Part shown: positions 27,121 to 35,476 of the stretch, in pieces | Layout of the letters: every line of letters starts with the position of its first letter | Numbering within the stretch: position 1 is the first letter of the stretch | Assembly (NCBI RefSeq): GCF_003479425.1 | Contig: NZ_QUHC01000012.1 | Span: 1 to 64,000, forward strand | Source: Odoribacter sp. AF15-53 | Lineage (GTDB): Bacteria; Bacteroidota; Bacteroidia; Bacteroidales; Marinifilaceae | Direction of reading: 5' to 3' | DNA: 64,000 nt | Position numbers and translations under genes: made by a program | The notes under the pieces: generated by a model | The model's input: the letters and a program-made list of their open reading frames with translations, nothing else | Told to the model about the DNA's origin: nothing | The model's database searches: none

Positions 27121-30100
27121 TTATAAAGTAATGGACAATGACATGTCAAACGTTCTGGCAAACGGATAATCCGTTCCCCGTTCAACTTTAATAGTTGAAA
27201 ACTTATATAAATCATTGACAGTACATCTCAACACGATTCTTTCCAACCCTATTTGTTTTACAAATGCGTGACGGAAAAAGTCATAAGAAAGCTGAAGAGA
27301 AGAAATCGTCAATTCATTATTTTTCTGCACGAAGCGAGTCGTCGGATACGTTTGGGGAGAAGCCATTTCATCCTGTCCTGCCACGTAAACTTTACCCAAA
27401 GCCTTATAAGGAGAAACATCTCCGGGTTTTCTCCATCTGCCTGTAAAAATACGGCGGTCAACATTATTATTCAAATCTGCATTCTCCACCTTATTAACTA
27501 GAGTTGTGTTATACATCTTTCCTCCCCACTTGTAAGTACACACGGCATTAAAGCCTAATCCTTTATACTCGAAACTGATACCAGCGTTACCGTTGATTTT
27601 AGGTAAGGCATCACCGCACACAACCTGTTTGTTTCCGTCATAGTTAAACGTACGATACTGGTTACCATTCTCGTCCGTAACCAAATAAATCTCCTTCCCG
27701 GTTGCCGGGTCTATTCCCAATGAAGGCACCGCCCAGATGGCATCCATAGACACTCCGTCATAATACTTACTCAACGGCTTATTCGTACTGGTTGCTAAAG
27801 CAGTCTGTTGCTCGTTGTAAGATTTCATGGCACCCGAAATTTCCTTTAACGTATTCTTATTATGCGACATCATCAACGAAAAACGCAGATAGGAACGATC
27901 CGACGGACGTTGCCAGGCTATGGCTGAAATAGAAGCATCAAACCCTTTGTTTTCCACCTTACCGATATTTTCCTGCACGGTGGAAAAACCTGTAGAAGGA
28001 ACCAAGTCGATAGGATTCACCGTATTGTTGGTCGTCTGGATATAATATTCAAAAGACAAGGCATACCGGTTCTTATAGTTAAAGTCAAGACCAAAATTAT
28101 ACTCCATCTTTTGTTGCCATTTCAAGGTTTCATTTCTCATCCCTTTCAACTGGGCTCCTAACAAATTATTGTAATGACTATCTAAAAAATAGTTGTAAGA
28201 TGCGATGGCATTATAAGCCGCCGTACTCTGCGAACCTGTTGAACCTGTCGTCGCCCTCAACCTCAACTGGCTGATATCTGTTCCCTGTAACCACGCCTCA
28301 TTATGCAAGTTCCAACTGGCACCGAAACTCCAGAATTCTCCCCAACGGCTGTCGGCTCCATACTGACTGGAAGCACTCTGGCGAAAAGTCCCGTCAAAAT
28401 TGAGACGATTGTCAAAAGAATAATTCAAAGACAAATAATACCCCACCTCACGGGTCGTACTTTCACTCCCCTTGGGTTTACTGTCTTCCACGTATTGGCG
28501 GGCAAAAATAATATCGTTCATCTTATCGCTCGGGAAACCCTCCGCGTTATGTTCATTCGTAATATACTTACTTTGCCCTATATTAAAACCTGCATTGACG
28601 TATATCGTGTGATGGGTCGCAAACTCCCGACTATATTGCACGTCGATTTTCCCGTCCAAATTACTTTGTTCGCCATTAACCAGTTTATAAGTTCCTTTTT
28701 TATACTGGTCTTCACCTGTCATATTTCTAAATTTCAGATGATTGGATGGATAAAAATCATCCTCACGACTACGTTTCTCCGTCAAACCGAGACGTCCGGT
28801 CACCTTCATACCTGTAAAGGCAAACCACTGAATCTCAAAATTATTGATAAACTCGAAATATTTATCCTGCAACAAGGTATTCAATTGTGCATTATAAAGC
28901 GGATTGGCTTTAAATTCTATATCCTTATACCAATTATTCACCATGACACTGTTTCCTGCATCCAAATGAGGAACAATATTTTCAGAAATATTCCCATACT
29001 GGTCATAAGGCGTATAATAAGGGTTCAAAGCAGCGTATTCACTGAACGAACCGTAAGGTGAATCGTTCGCCACGTTGGAAGTAATAGTCGTTTGATTCCG
29101 GAAAAGGAACTTCTCTCGACGATACGATAAAGAAACACCACCGGAAATAGTCGTACGATCGGAACCTTTCATAACCCCCTTGATACTATTATACGACAAA
29201 TCAATAATAGACCTCAACTCCCTATCTCCCAACTCCACGGAAATACCATGTTTCGTACCAATTCCCAATCGTACCGGTTTAGATAGCCAGTCTGTATTAA
29301 TACCCGACACAACGGCAGCAAGTTTCTGATTGTAAATTTTCTCCGCCATTCGTTGGTTGTCATAATTTGCCTCTTCATCATCATACATGCCGAATTCCTT
29401 CTCTATTTCCAGCTTTTCGGCCGCATTACACAAATTGTAGGAAGTCAAGTCGGGAGCCTCGATAGACACACTACCATTATACGTCACCCGCAAATCACCG
29501 GAAGGATTTTTCTTTAATTCAATTACAATCACTCCATTAGCAGCCTTCGAACCGTAAATAGCCTTAGCAGAGGCATCCTTCAGAATCGTCATGCTCTCCA
29601 CTCGATCCATATCCAAATCCATCACTTTTTGAATGGAAACTTCAAAACCGTCCAACACGAAAAGAGGAGCGTTCGGATCACTCTCATACGTGGCCTTCAG
29701 GTCTGTCCCTTCCATATTGATAGACGACTTACCTCGCAACACGATCTCGGGCACCGCATTCGGATCGGAACCCAATGCCATATTATCAATAAACAAGATC
29801 GAAGGATCAAGGTTTTTCAAGGATGACAACACATTCGAATTACCTACCCGTTTCAACTCCTCGCTACTGATTGTCTTGACCGAACCGGTAAAAGTATTCG
29901 CCTTACGCTCGAAAACACCGTTCACAACCACCTCTTCGATGTTTTTAGTTTCTTCTTCCATCTCCACGACAATCTTTTTACCCGGAGTTATTTCTTTCTC
30001 CACCGGTTTCATACCGATAAACGAAAATACCAGCATCGACTTTCCTGCCTTTGCAGCCGGGAACTTGAATCTCCCGTCCAAATCCGTGGAAGTACCGATT

Positions 30101-30555
30101 GTCGTTCCCTTTAACAAAACAGTTACACCGGGTAACGGGTTCCCGTCCGTATCCGTAACTTCTCCGATATAAACATCATCCTGTTTGCGAACACCCGGTT
30201 TTTCTTTCGAAATCACAATTGCGTTATTCTCGTACACGTACGTGAACTGTGTTCCTGTTAGCAAACGATTCATCACGGAATCAACCGTCACGTTCTTCAA
30301 ATCCAGAGAAACCGGATTAATCACTTTCAATTCCTCTGCATTGTACATGAAATTCAGCCCCGTTTGTTCCTTGATTGATTTAAAAACAACACGTACATCG
30401 ACTTTACTCACCTGAATGGTCACTTTTTGGCTTTGTCCCATGGAAATCAACGGCATCCATAGAATAAAACACAGCCCCAAAAGCCCGATTCTTCGTTTAG
30501 CTATTTTCAAGTTTGTTAACCTAGAAAAGAGCGCCTGCTTTCGATTTTTTTTCAT
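27121..30555 (-). CDS. STN-domain SusC/RagA-type TonB-dependent transporter, locus 2
   Basis: 1144 residues from the ATG at 30555 (MKKNRKQALF). A longer frame from 30627 runs through the fecR-susC hairpin and is rejected. Domains: signal segment (about 25-45), STN (about 47-120, VTIQVSKVDVRVVFKSIKEQ), CarboxypepD_reg-like (about 132-205, GEVTDTDGNPLPGVTVLLKG), TonB-box-like EEVVVNG, plug (ILKDASAKAIYGSKAANGVI) and barrel ending FDMSLSITL. It moves its ligand through the outer membrane with TonB and signals to FecR2. The conserved CAAATTTATG start context is shared with susC1 and susC3. Confidence 0.95.
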   Translation of the reverse strand: MKKNRKQALFSRLTNLKIAKRRIGLLGLCFILWMPLISMGQSQKVTIQVSKVDVRVVFKSIKEQTGLNFMYNAEELKVINPVSLDLKNVTVDSVMNRLLTGTQFTYVYENNAIVISKEKPGVRKQDDVYIGEVTDTDGNPLPGVTVLLKGTTIGTSTDLDGRFKFPAAKAGKSMLVFSFIGMKPVEKEITPGKKIVVEMEEETKNIEEVVVNGVFERKANTFTGSVKTISSEELKRVGNSNVLSSLKNLDPSILFIDNMALGSDPNAVPEIVLRGKSSINMEGTDLKATYESDPNAPLFVLDGFEVSIQKVMDLDMDRVESMTILKDASAKAIYGSKAANGVIVIELKKNPSGDLRVTYNGSVSIEAPDLTSYNLCNAAEKLEIEKEFGMYDDEEANYDNQRMAEKIYNQKLAAVVSGINTDWLSKPVRLGIGTKHGISVELGDRELRSIIDLSYNSIKGVMKGSDRTTISGGVSLSYRREKFLFRNQTTITSNVANDSPYGSFSEYAALNPYYTPYDQYGNISENIVPHLDAGNSVMVNNWYKDIEFKANPLYNAQLNTLLQDKYFEFINNFEIQWFAFTGMKVTGRLGLTEKRSREDDFYPSNHLKFRNMTGEDQYKKGTYKLVNGEQSNLDGKIDVQYSREFATHHTIYVNAGFNIGQSKYITNEHNAEGFPSDKMNDIIFARQYVEDSKPKGSESTTREVGYYLSLNYSFDNRLNFDGTFRQSASSQYGADSRWGEFWSFGASWNLHNEAWLQGTDISQLRLRATTGSTGSQSTAAYNAIASYNYFLDSHYNNLLGAQLKGMRNETLKWQQKMEYNFGLDFNYKNRYALSFEYYIQTTNNTVNPIDLVPSTGFSTVQENIGKVENKGFDASISAIAWQRPSDRSYLRFSLMMSHNKNTLKEISGAMKSYNEQQTALATSTNKPLSKYYDGVSMDAIWAVPSLGIDPATGKEIYLVTDENGNQYRTFNYDGNKQVVCGDALPKINGNAGISFEYKGLGFNAVCTYKWGGKMYNTTLVNKVENADLNNNVDRRIFTGRWRKPGDVSPYKALGKVYVAGQDEMASPQTYPTTRFVQKNNELTISSLQLSYDFFRHAFVKQIGLERIVLRCTVNDLYKFSTIKVERGTDYPFARTFDMSLSITL

Positions 30556-30609
30556 AAATTTGAAAATTAAAATTATACATAGAAAAAGGATGATATAGTT
30601 ATCCTTTAC

Positions 30610-30639
30610 AGCCGAACGTCGAGCCACCGACTTTCGGCT
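30610..30639 (-). promoter_or_regulatory. Hairpin between fecR2 and susC2
   Basis: AGCCGAA (30610-30616) pairs with TTCGGCT (30633-30639), with a further possible CGTCG/CGAC inner pairing. It occupies the same place as the hairpins in the other two loci although the sequence differs. No U-tract follows on the minus strand. Confidence 0.65.
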
Positions 30640-30663
30640 ATTTTTATCCTTTTTAATTAAAAA

Positions 30664-31833
30664 TCACTCTTTACCGTATACCGTAATCGTTCTACCATTC
30701 ATCTCGAACACGACACTCCCGGTCTTCTCAAGAATACTTAGTATATCCTTTATCTCCGTGAAACGAGTCGCATCACCGGTGAAACGCAAATTCTTCACCT
30801 TTTCATTAGCATAGAAAACCTTCGCATCATACCATATACTCAATTGTTCCATGATCTCCTCCAAACGATCGTTCACGAACACGAACTCTCCGGACTTCCA
30901 AGCGGTATAAGTATATACATCCACGTCTTCCAGTCTAACACTCCCGGTTCCCGAATCATACTCCAACATCTGGTTAGGTCTCATCATCATTTCCTGCCCC
31001 GTGGAAACTATCGTAACTCCCACCTTACCGTTCACCAACGTGGTTCGAACAATTCCTTTCCGATGAGTATTTACGCTAAACGCTGTCCCGTATACTTTTA
31101 CATTCACGTCATCTGTAATCACGTGAAACGGCCTCAATGTATCTTTAGTCACTTCAAAATAAGCCTCTCCCGAAAGATGTACCTCCCGTTTATCGGAAAC
31201 AAATGTCACGGGATATCTCAAACGAGTATCCGCATTTAGATACACAACCGTCCCGTCAGACAGGGTTACTCGAAACTCTCCACCCCGAGGAGTTACCAAT
31301 TCATTATATTGTTGCTTCACCACCTTATCAGAATTATCTTGATAAATCAACAATCCCTCCTCATCAAGAGCTTTTACCCCATTATTCACGAGAATTTCAT
31401 TCAAGGTATCCTGTTTACCCAAAACCATACTTTGCCCTCCCGAAAGAATCAAGGTGGCTTGCTTCTTACCCGCGGTAATAGATACCGGCTCCTGTTCTCT
31501 CCTCAATCCGTCACGACCGGGCAAATACAACATGAACATCACAATAGCACATGCAGCGACCGCTGCCACATACCCAAACCACCTTCTTACGAACACACGG
31601 TGTCGATATCCTATTTTTCGTTCGAAAAACCTCAAAGCCCTCTCTTCGTCAATTTCCGCAAATACCTCTTCCCGTTTCCTATTCTCCATCTCCATGTATT
31701 GCATATCAAAAAAAACTTGATGACTAGGATTTCGTCGAATCCATTCGGATAACTCCGTTTCCTCCTCCCGGGTTATTTCTCCCGTAAAGCGGCATTTTAT
31801 CAATTCAATGATCCGGTAATGATAGTCGTCCAT
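30664..31833 (-). CDS. FecR-type anti-sigma factor, locus 2
   Basis: 389 residues. N-terminal sigma-binding helices (about 1-75), a membrane segment (about 85-107; GYVAAVAACAIVMFMLYLPG), the FecR domain (TPRGGEFRVTLSDGTVVYLN, HLSGEAYFEVTKDTLRPFHV, VKVYGTAFSVNTH) and a DUF4974-like C-terminus (EEIMEQLSIWYDAKVFYANE). Expected to keep sigma 2 inactive until SusC2 binds ligand. It lies 84 bp after the sigma gene. Confidence 0.95.
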   Translation of the reverse strand: MDDYHYRIIELIKCRFTGEITREEETELSEWIRRNPSHQVFFDMQYMEMENRKREEVFAEIDEERALRFFERKIGYRHRVFVRRWFGYVAAVAACAIVMFMLYLPGRDGLRREQEPVSITAGKKQATLILSGGQSMVLGKQDTLNEILVNNGVKALDEEGLLIYQDNSDKVVKQQYNELVTPRGGEFRVTLSDGTVVYLNADTRLRYPVTFVSDKREVHLSGEAYFEVTKDTLRPFHVITDDVNVKVYGTAFSVNTHRKGIVRTTLVNGKVGVTIVSTGQEMMMRPNQMLEYDSGTGSVRLEDVDVYTYTAWKSGEFVFVNDRLEEIMEQLSIWYDAKVFYANEKVKNLRFTGDATRFTEIKDILSILEKTGSVVFEMNGRTITVYGKE

Positions 31834-31917
31834 ATTTTCTTATTTTGAATATAAGACAACATGGATCAAGAAACGGGGGATCGAAAAAACAAAAAAAAAT
31901 CTACTCCCAAAAGTAAT

Positions 31918-32478
31918 TTAAATCATATCGAATAAAAGAAGTAACAAGAAAGCATGTCCCATTTTTCCCCGGATATAACGCACGGATTCCTTCTTTGCCG
32001 TTTTCACCGTCTCCGAAGAAACATTCAATAAAACAGCTATCTCCTCGTTTGTCTTTCCCTGCAAATAAAGTTTAAAGATCTCCTTTCTTCGCTGCGGTAA
32101 CTCTTCCACGTGCCGAAACAATGTACGATAAAGCTCCTCCTGCATGATTTTCAAATCCAACTCGTCATCTTCCTCCCGGTTCAACAAGGAATAAGAAATA
32201 TATTTTTGTTCCACATCCTTATGCTTCAGATAATTTAGACAAGCATTACGGATCGAAGTATACAAAAAAGTACGAAAACTATTATAAGAAAGATATTCAG
32301 TCTCACTCTCCCACAACTGAGCGAAAAACTCCTGCACGATATCCTCACCGACCTCCCGATTTCCCACGTAACGCATTGAAAAATAAACCAAAGATTTATA
32401 GTAATTTTTAAATAAATAACGAAAAACCTCCGGCTCCTTCCGGTTAATCTGTTCAATAAATACGTCCTTGTTCATCAT
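31918..32478 (-). CDS. ECF RNA polymerase sigma factor (FecI-like), locus 2
   Basis: 186 residues with sigma-70 regions 2 (about 12-80; LFKNYYKSLVYFSMRYVGNR, EDIVQEFFAQLWE) and 4 (about 120-172; ELPQRRKEIFKLYLQGKTNE then EIAVLLNVSSETVKTAKKES). It is the activator of locus 2 under control of FecR2. A TATATTTG -7 element lies at 32511-32518 on the minus strand, 32 bp before the start codon, without a clear -33. Confidence 0.95.
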   Translation of the reverse strand: MMNKDVFIEQINRKEPEVFRYLFKNYYKSLVYFSMRYVGNREVGEDIVQEFFAQLWESETEYLSYNSFRTFLYTSIRNACLNYLKHKDVEQKYISYSLLNREEDDELDLKIMQEELYRTLFRHVEELPQRRKEIFKLYLQGKTNEEIAVLLNVSSETVKTAKKESVRYIRGKMGHAFLLLLLFDMI

Positions 32479-32510
32479 TGCTTTACAATCTCACGTGCGA
32501 TTTTATGATA

Positions 32511-32518
32511 CAAATATA
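32511..32518 (-). promoter_or_regulatory. -7 element for sigma 2
   Basis: TATATTTG on the minus strand in front of the sigma 2 start at 32478. The nearest TTG is 26 bp upstream, outside the normal spacing. Confidence 0.4.
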
Positions 32519-32625
32519 AAATAATCTTTTTACATTAATCATGACAAATACACAAATCAGAGATTAAAAAAAATCATTAAGGACATAACATATACATTCA
32601 AAAAGAATCATTAAAATCTTATTCT

Positions 32626-34908
32626 TCACATATTATCCTTCACCTCCAACAAATACCTCGCAAAATGTTGCCACATCTTCCGGTAATAAAAATCCTTAGC
32701 CGGTCCCATATATCCGTGCTTCTGTCCGGGCAGAAGCACCAGCTCGAAATCCTTTTTCGCTATGATCAAAGCATTCACTAAACGTAACGTGTTCGCCGGA
32801 TTCACGTTATCGTCCGCATCCCCGGTAACCAACATCAAATGCCCTTTCAACTGCTTGGCTAACTCGATATTCGTCTTGATGCAAAATTCAAAACTCACGC
32901 TATCCTCTTGTTGAACCTCTTTTATCCCGTGATGAATCTCGCTCCACCCGTAATCATAAATCGTGTTGTCATGATTTCCGGAAGAAGCCACCGCCGCTTT
33001 ATAAAAATCCGGATAAGTACAAATCGCCGTCACCGCCATCGCTCCCCCTCCGGAATGTCCGAATATTCCCACCCTTGTACTGTCAATAAAAGAATACCGT
33101 CCGATCAACTGCTCCAGTCCGTACTTATTATCGGCCAACGGATAATCCCGCAGATTTCCATACCCGTACGAGTGATAAACTCTCCCCCGGTAAGGACTTC
33201 CCCCTCTATTCCCGAAGCAAACCACGACAAACCCCACTTGGGCCAATTGCGGGGCTCCCGATAAAGACGAGCATTCAAAATCCACAGGGATATATTCCGT
33301 CCAGGGCCCCGGATACACATATGATATAACGGGATATCGTTTTGTCGAATCAAAATCCATAGGTTTATACATCACCCCGTATAAATCAGTACAATCATCT
33401 GCCGCCTTCACAGTAAAACACTCCGGTTTTCTCCACCCCGTCTCGTACAAATTCCTCAAATCAGGAGCTTCCAACTCCCGTATCAACTTCCCGTCCCAAT
33501 CCCGCAAAACATTCCTCGGCGCCTGATCCGGACGAGAATAAGTATCCACGAAATAACGCCCCGAAGGAGAAAAAGTCACTTGATGATTCCCTTCTTCCGG
33601 TGTCAACATCTTCACGTTCCCCTTGCCATCCAAATCCACCCGATTCAAACGGGCATAATAAGGATTCCCGCCTTTCACCTGCCCATATCCCTCGAAATAA
33701 AGCACCCGTCTCGTCGTGTCAATCCGAACAATCTTCCCGGAGGTCCATTCCCCGGACGTTACTTGATTTTTCAAATTTCCCCTGCTGTCATACAAGTAAT
33801 AATTTCCCCACCCCGATCGTTCCGACCACCATAATATCTCGCTGCCATCATTCAGGTAAGCAATCGAGTACAAATCATCATTCAAATAAGGTAAACTTTT
33901 CTCGTGAATCACAACCCTCACATCTCCCGTTTCCGTGTTCACCGCACAAATCTCCAACTCCTCCCGCGTACGCTTCTTACGCTGGATAAAAAGCTGATTC
34001 GAACTCTTCCCAGCGTAAGATAACCACAACAACTGATCTTTCCACTTCTCCATTTTCACCTTCACCTGCCTACCGCCAACCACATCACACACCGAAGCTT
34101 CATATTGCGGCACATGCACGTCTCCCGCCAATGCTGTCTTATACGTTCGCACTGTCGGCCGTTTTCCCGAAATCGAAATCAATGGTAATTCCCCCACTTT
34201 CCTCAAATCCTCCCGGATCACGTACATCTTTTTCGAATCACCGAACCACTCCGCACGAGTTTCCACCCTCCCGCTTGTTGTGTCATCCCCCTTACTTCCG
34301 TACGAGAAATATCGCTCCCCGTCAAACGTCAACCTACTCTCAATCGAATCCTTCACCCGCATCACGTAAAGATCATGACATTTCACGTAAGCCACATATG
34401 CGCTATCCGGTGAATATTTACCAAACATCACCTTCTTCTTAACCGAAACAGGAATTTCACGTTTCCCGGTATCCAGCAAAAGTACCTCTTTCTTTAAATC
34501 ATATCTGAAATTTTTCCCGGCATACCTAAACTCCACCTCTCGATCATCCTTCGAAAACACCAAATTCGGTAAAAACAACTCGTTTCCCTTCACCTCTTTC
34601 TGCACCCACCGACTCAAATCCCCGGCCAATCGTTCCCTGTTAAAAAGCTCCTTCTTCACGTTAGTCTTGGGATCCACGTAATAATAACGAGTCCCGTCCC
34701 CAGTTTTAAAAGAATACCAGAAACGATCACTCCCATTTATAAAATGAGGGGTTACATTCATAGAACCGACCAACATTCCGAATTTCATACTCGTAAACCG
34801 TTCCGCCTGTTCAAAATTAGCCTCCCGACCTGACTTTTTCCCTTCTATACTTTGTGCTGATAACTCATTCACGGCCAGCAAAAGCATCATGTAACCCCAG
34901 ATTCTCAT
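32626..34908 (-). CDS. Secreted dipeptidyl-peptidase-IV-type S9 peptidase, locus 3
   Basis: 760 residues with an N-terminal signal peptide (MRIWGYMMLLLAVNELSAQS). The N-terminal two thirds form the DPP-IV-type beta-propeller (for example WWSERSGWGNYYLYDSRGNL and NHQVTFSPSGRYFVDTYSRP). The C-terminal peptidase has Ser619 in GHSGGG, an Asp in GDADDNVNP and His in PGQKHGY. DPP-IV enzymes release dipeptides from the N-terminus, often after Pro or Ala. It is the last gene of locus 3, 25 bp after the TlpA-like gene, and probably finishes the breakdown of peptides released by the zinc protease. Confidence 0.93.
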   Translation of the reverse strand: MRIWGYMMLLLAVNELSAQSIEGKKSGREANFEQAERFTSMKFGMLVGSMNVTPHFINGSDRFWYSFKTGDGTRYYYVDPKTNVKKELFNRERLAGDLSRWVQKEVKGNELFLPNLVFSKDDREVEFRYAGKNFRYDLKKEVLLLDTGKREIPVSVKKKVMFGKYSPDSAYVAYVKCHDLYVMRVKDSIESRLTFDGERYFSYGSKGDDTTSGRVETRAEWFGDSKKMYVIREDLRKVGELPLISISGKRPTVRTYKTALAGDVHVPQYEASVCDVVGGRQVKVKMEKWKDQLLWLSYAGKSSNQLFIQRKKRTREELEICAVNTETGDVRVVIHEKSLPYLNDDLYSIAYLNDGSEILWWSERSGWGNYYLYDSRGNLKNQVTSGEWTSGKIVRIDTTRRVLYFEGYGQVKGGNPYYARLNRVDLDGKGNVKMLTPEEGNHQVTFSPSGRYFVDTYSRPDQAPRNVLRDWDGKLIRELEAPDLRNLYETGWRKPECFTVKAADDCTDLYGVMYKPMDFDSTKRYPVISYVYPGPWTEYIPVDFECSSLSGAPQLAQVGFVVVCFGNRGGSPYRGRVYHSYGYGNLRDYPLADNKYGLEQLIGRYSFIDSTRVGIFGHSGGGAMAVTAICTYPDFYKAAVASSGNHDNTIYDYGWSEIHHGIKEVQQEDSVSFEFCIKTNIELAKQLKGHLMLVTGDADDNVNPANTLRLVNALIIAKKDFELVLLPGQKHGYMGPAKDFYYRKMWQHFARYLLEVKDNM

Positions 34909-34933
34909 ATTTATAAAATAATCTCGTTTATAT

Positions 34934-35470
34934 CTATTTTTTCTCTTTCAACGCCTTATCAATAGCTTCCAGCATCACCTCCCAAGTTCCGGGCATGTAA
35001 CTTGGCCCGTGATACACGATCTTCCCTTTCCGGTCAACTACAAAATACCGCGGGATACCTTGATTATAAAAAAGAGAAGCTATCCCGAAATCCTCATCCA
35101 AACCAAAGGGAAAAGTAAATCCCAGACGTTCCTGAAACTTCTTGACCTCCTCCAAATTCTTATATTTCACCAGAATCGGGATAACCACCAAATCCTTTCC
35201 TTTAAAACGCTCGAATATCCCCTTCTCGAACTTCTTCAATCCCGCAATACACGGCCCGCAATGAACACCCACGAAATCCAACAACACGACCTTTCCGCGC
35301 AACTTCTTCATTTTAACAGTTTTCCCGTTTGTCATTTTCACCTCAAAATCCGGAACCATTTGCCCCGTCCAAACCTTAAACCCGTACTTTTCGGGATACG
35401 TCTCTATCTGGGCGTCCGAAAACTTCACGCACCCGACCAATACCAGCACCAATACAATAATTCGTTTCAT
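34934..35470 (-). CDS. TlpA-like thiol-disulfide oxidoreductase, locus 3
   Basis: 178 residues, with a signal peptide (about 1-20). The redoxin/TlpA fold is visible: GQMVPDFEVKMTNGKTVKMK, KVVLLDFVGVHCGPC, the cis-Pro in QGIPRYFVVDRKGKI. The active site is Cys71-Gly-Pro-Cys74, but the usual Trp before the first Cys is His and the preceding residue is Val, which may change its redox potential. It acts in the periplasm, reducing or exchanging disulfides. Placed between a DsbD-alpha-like lipoprotein gene (6 bp) and the S9 peptidase gene, it may open disulfides in the substrate or in the neighbouring proteins. Confidence 0.9.
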   Translation of the reverse strand: MKRIIVLVLVLVGCVKFSDAQIETYPEKYGFKVWTGQMVPDFEVKMTNGKTVKMKKLRGKVVLLDFVGVHCGPCIAGLKKFEKGIFERFKGKDLVVIPILVKYKNLEEVKKFQERLGFTFPFGLDEDFGIASLFYNQGIPRYFVVDRKGKIVYHGPSYMPGTWEVMLEAIDKALKEKK

Positions 35471-35476
35471 ATCAAT

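Noticed and set aside
28303..29061. 252-codon open frame on the plus strand
   Set aside because: Antisense inside susC2, no recognisable domain, no promoter.
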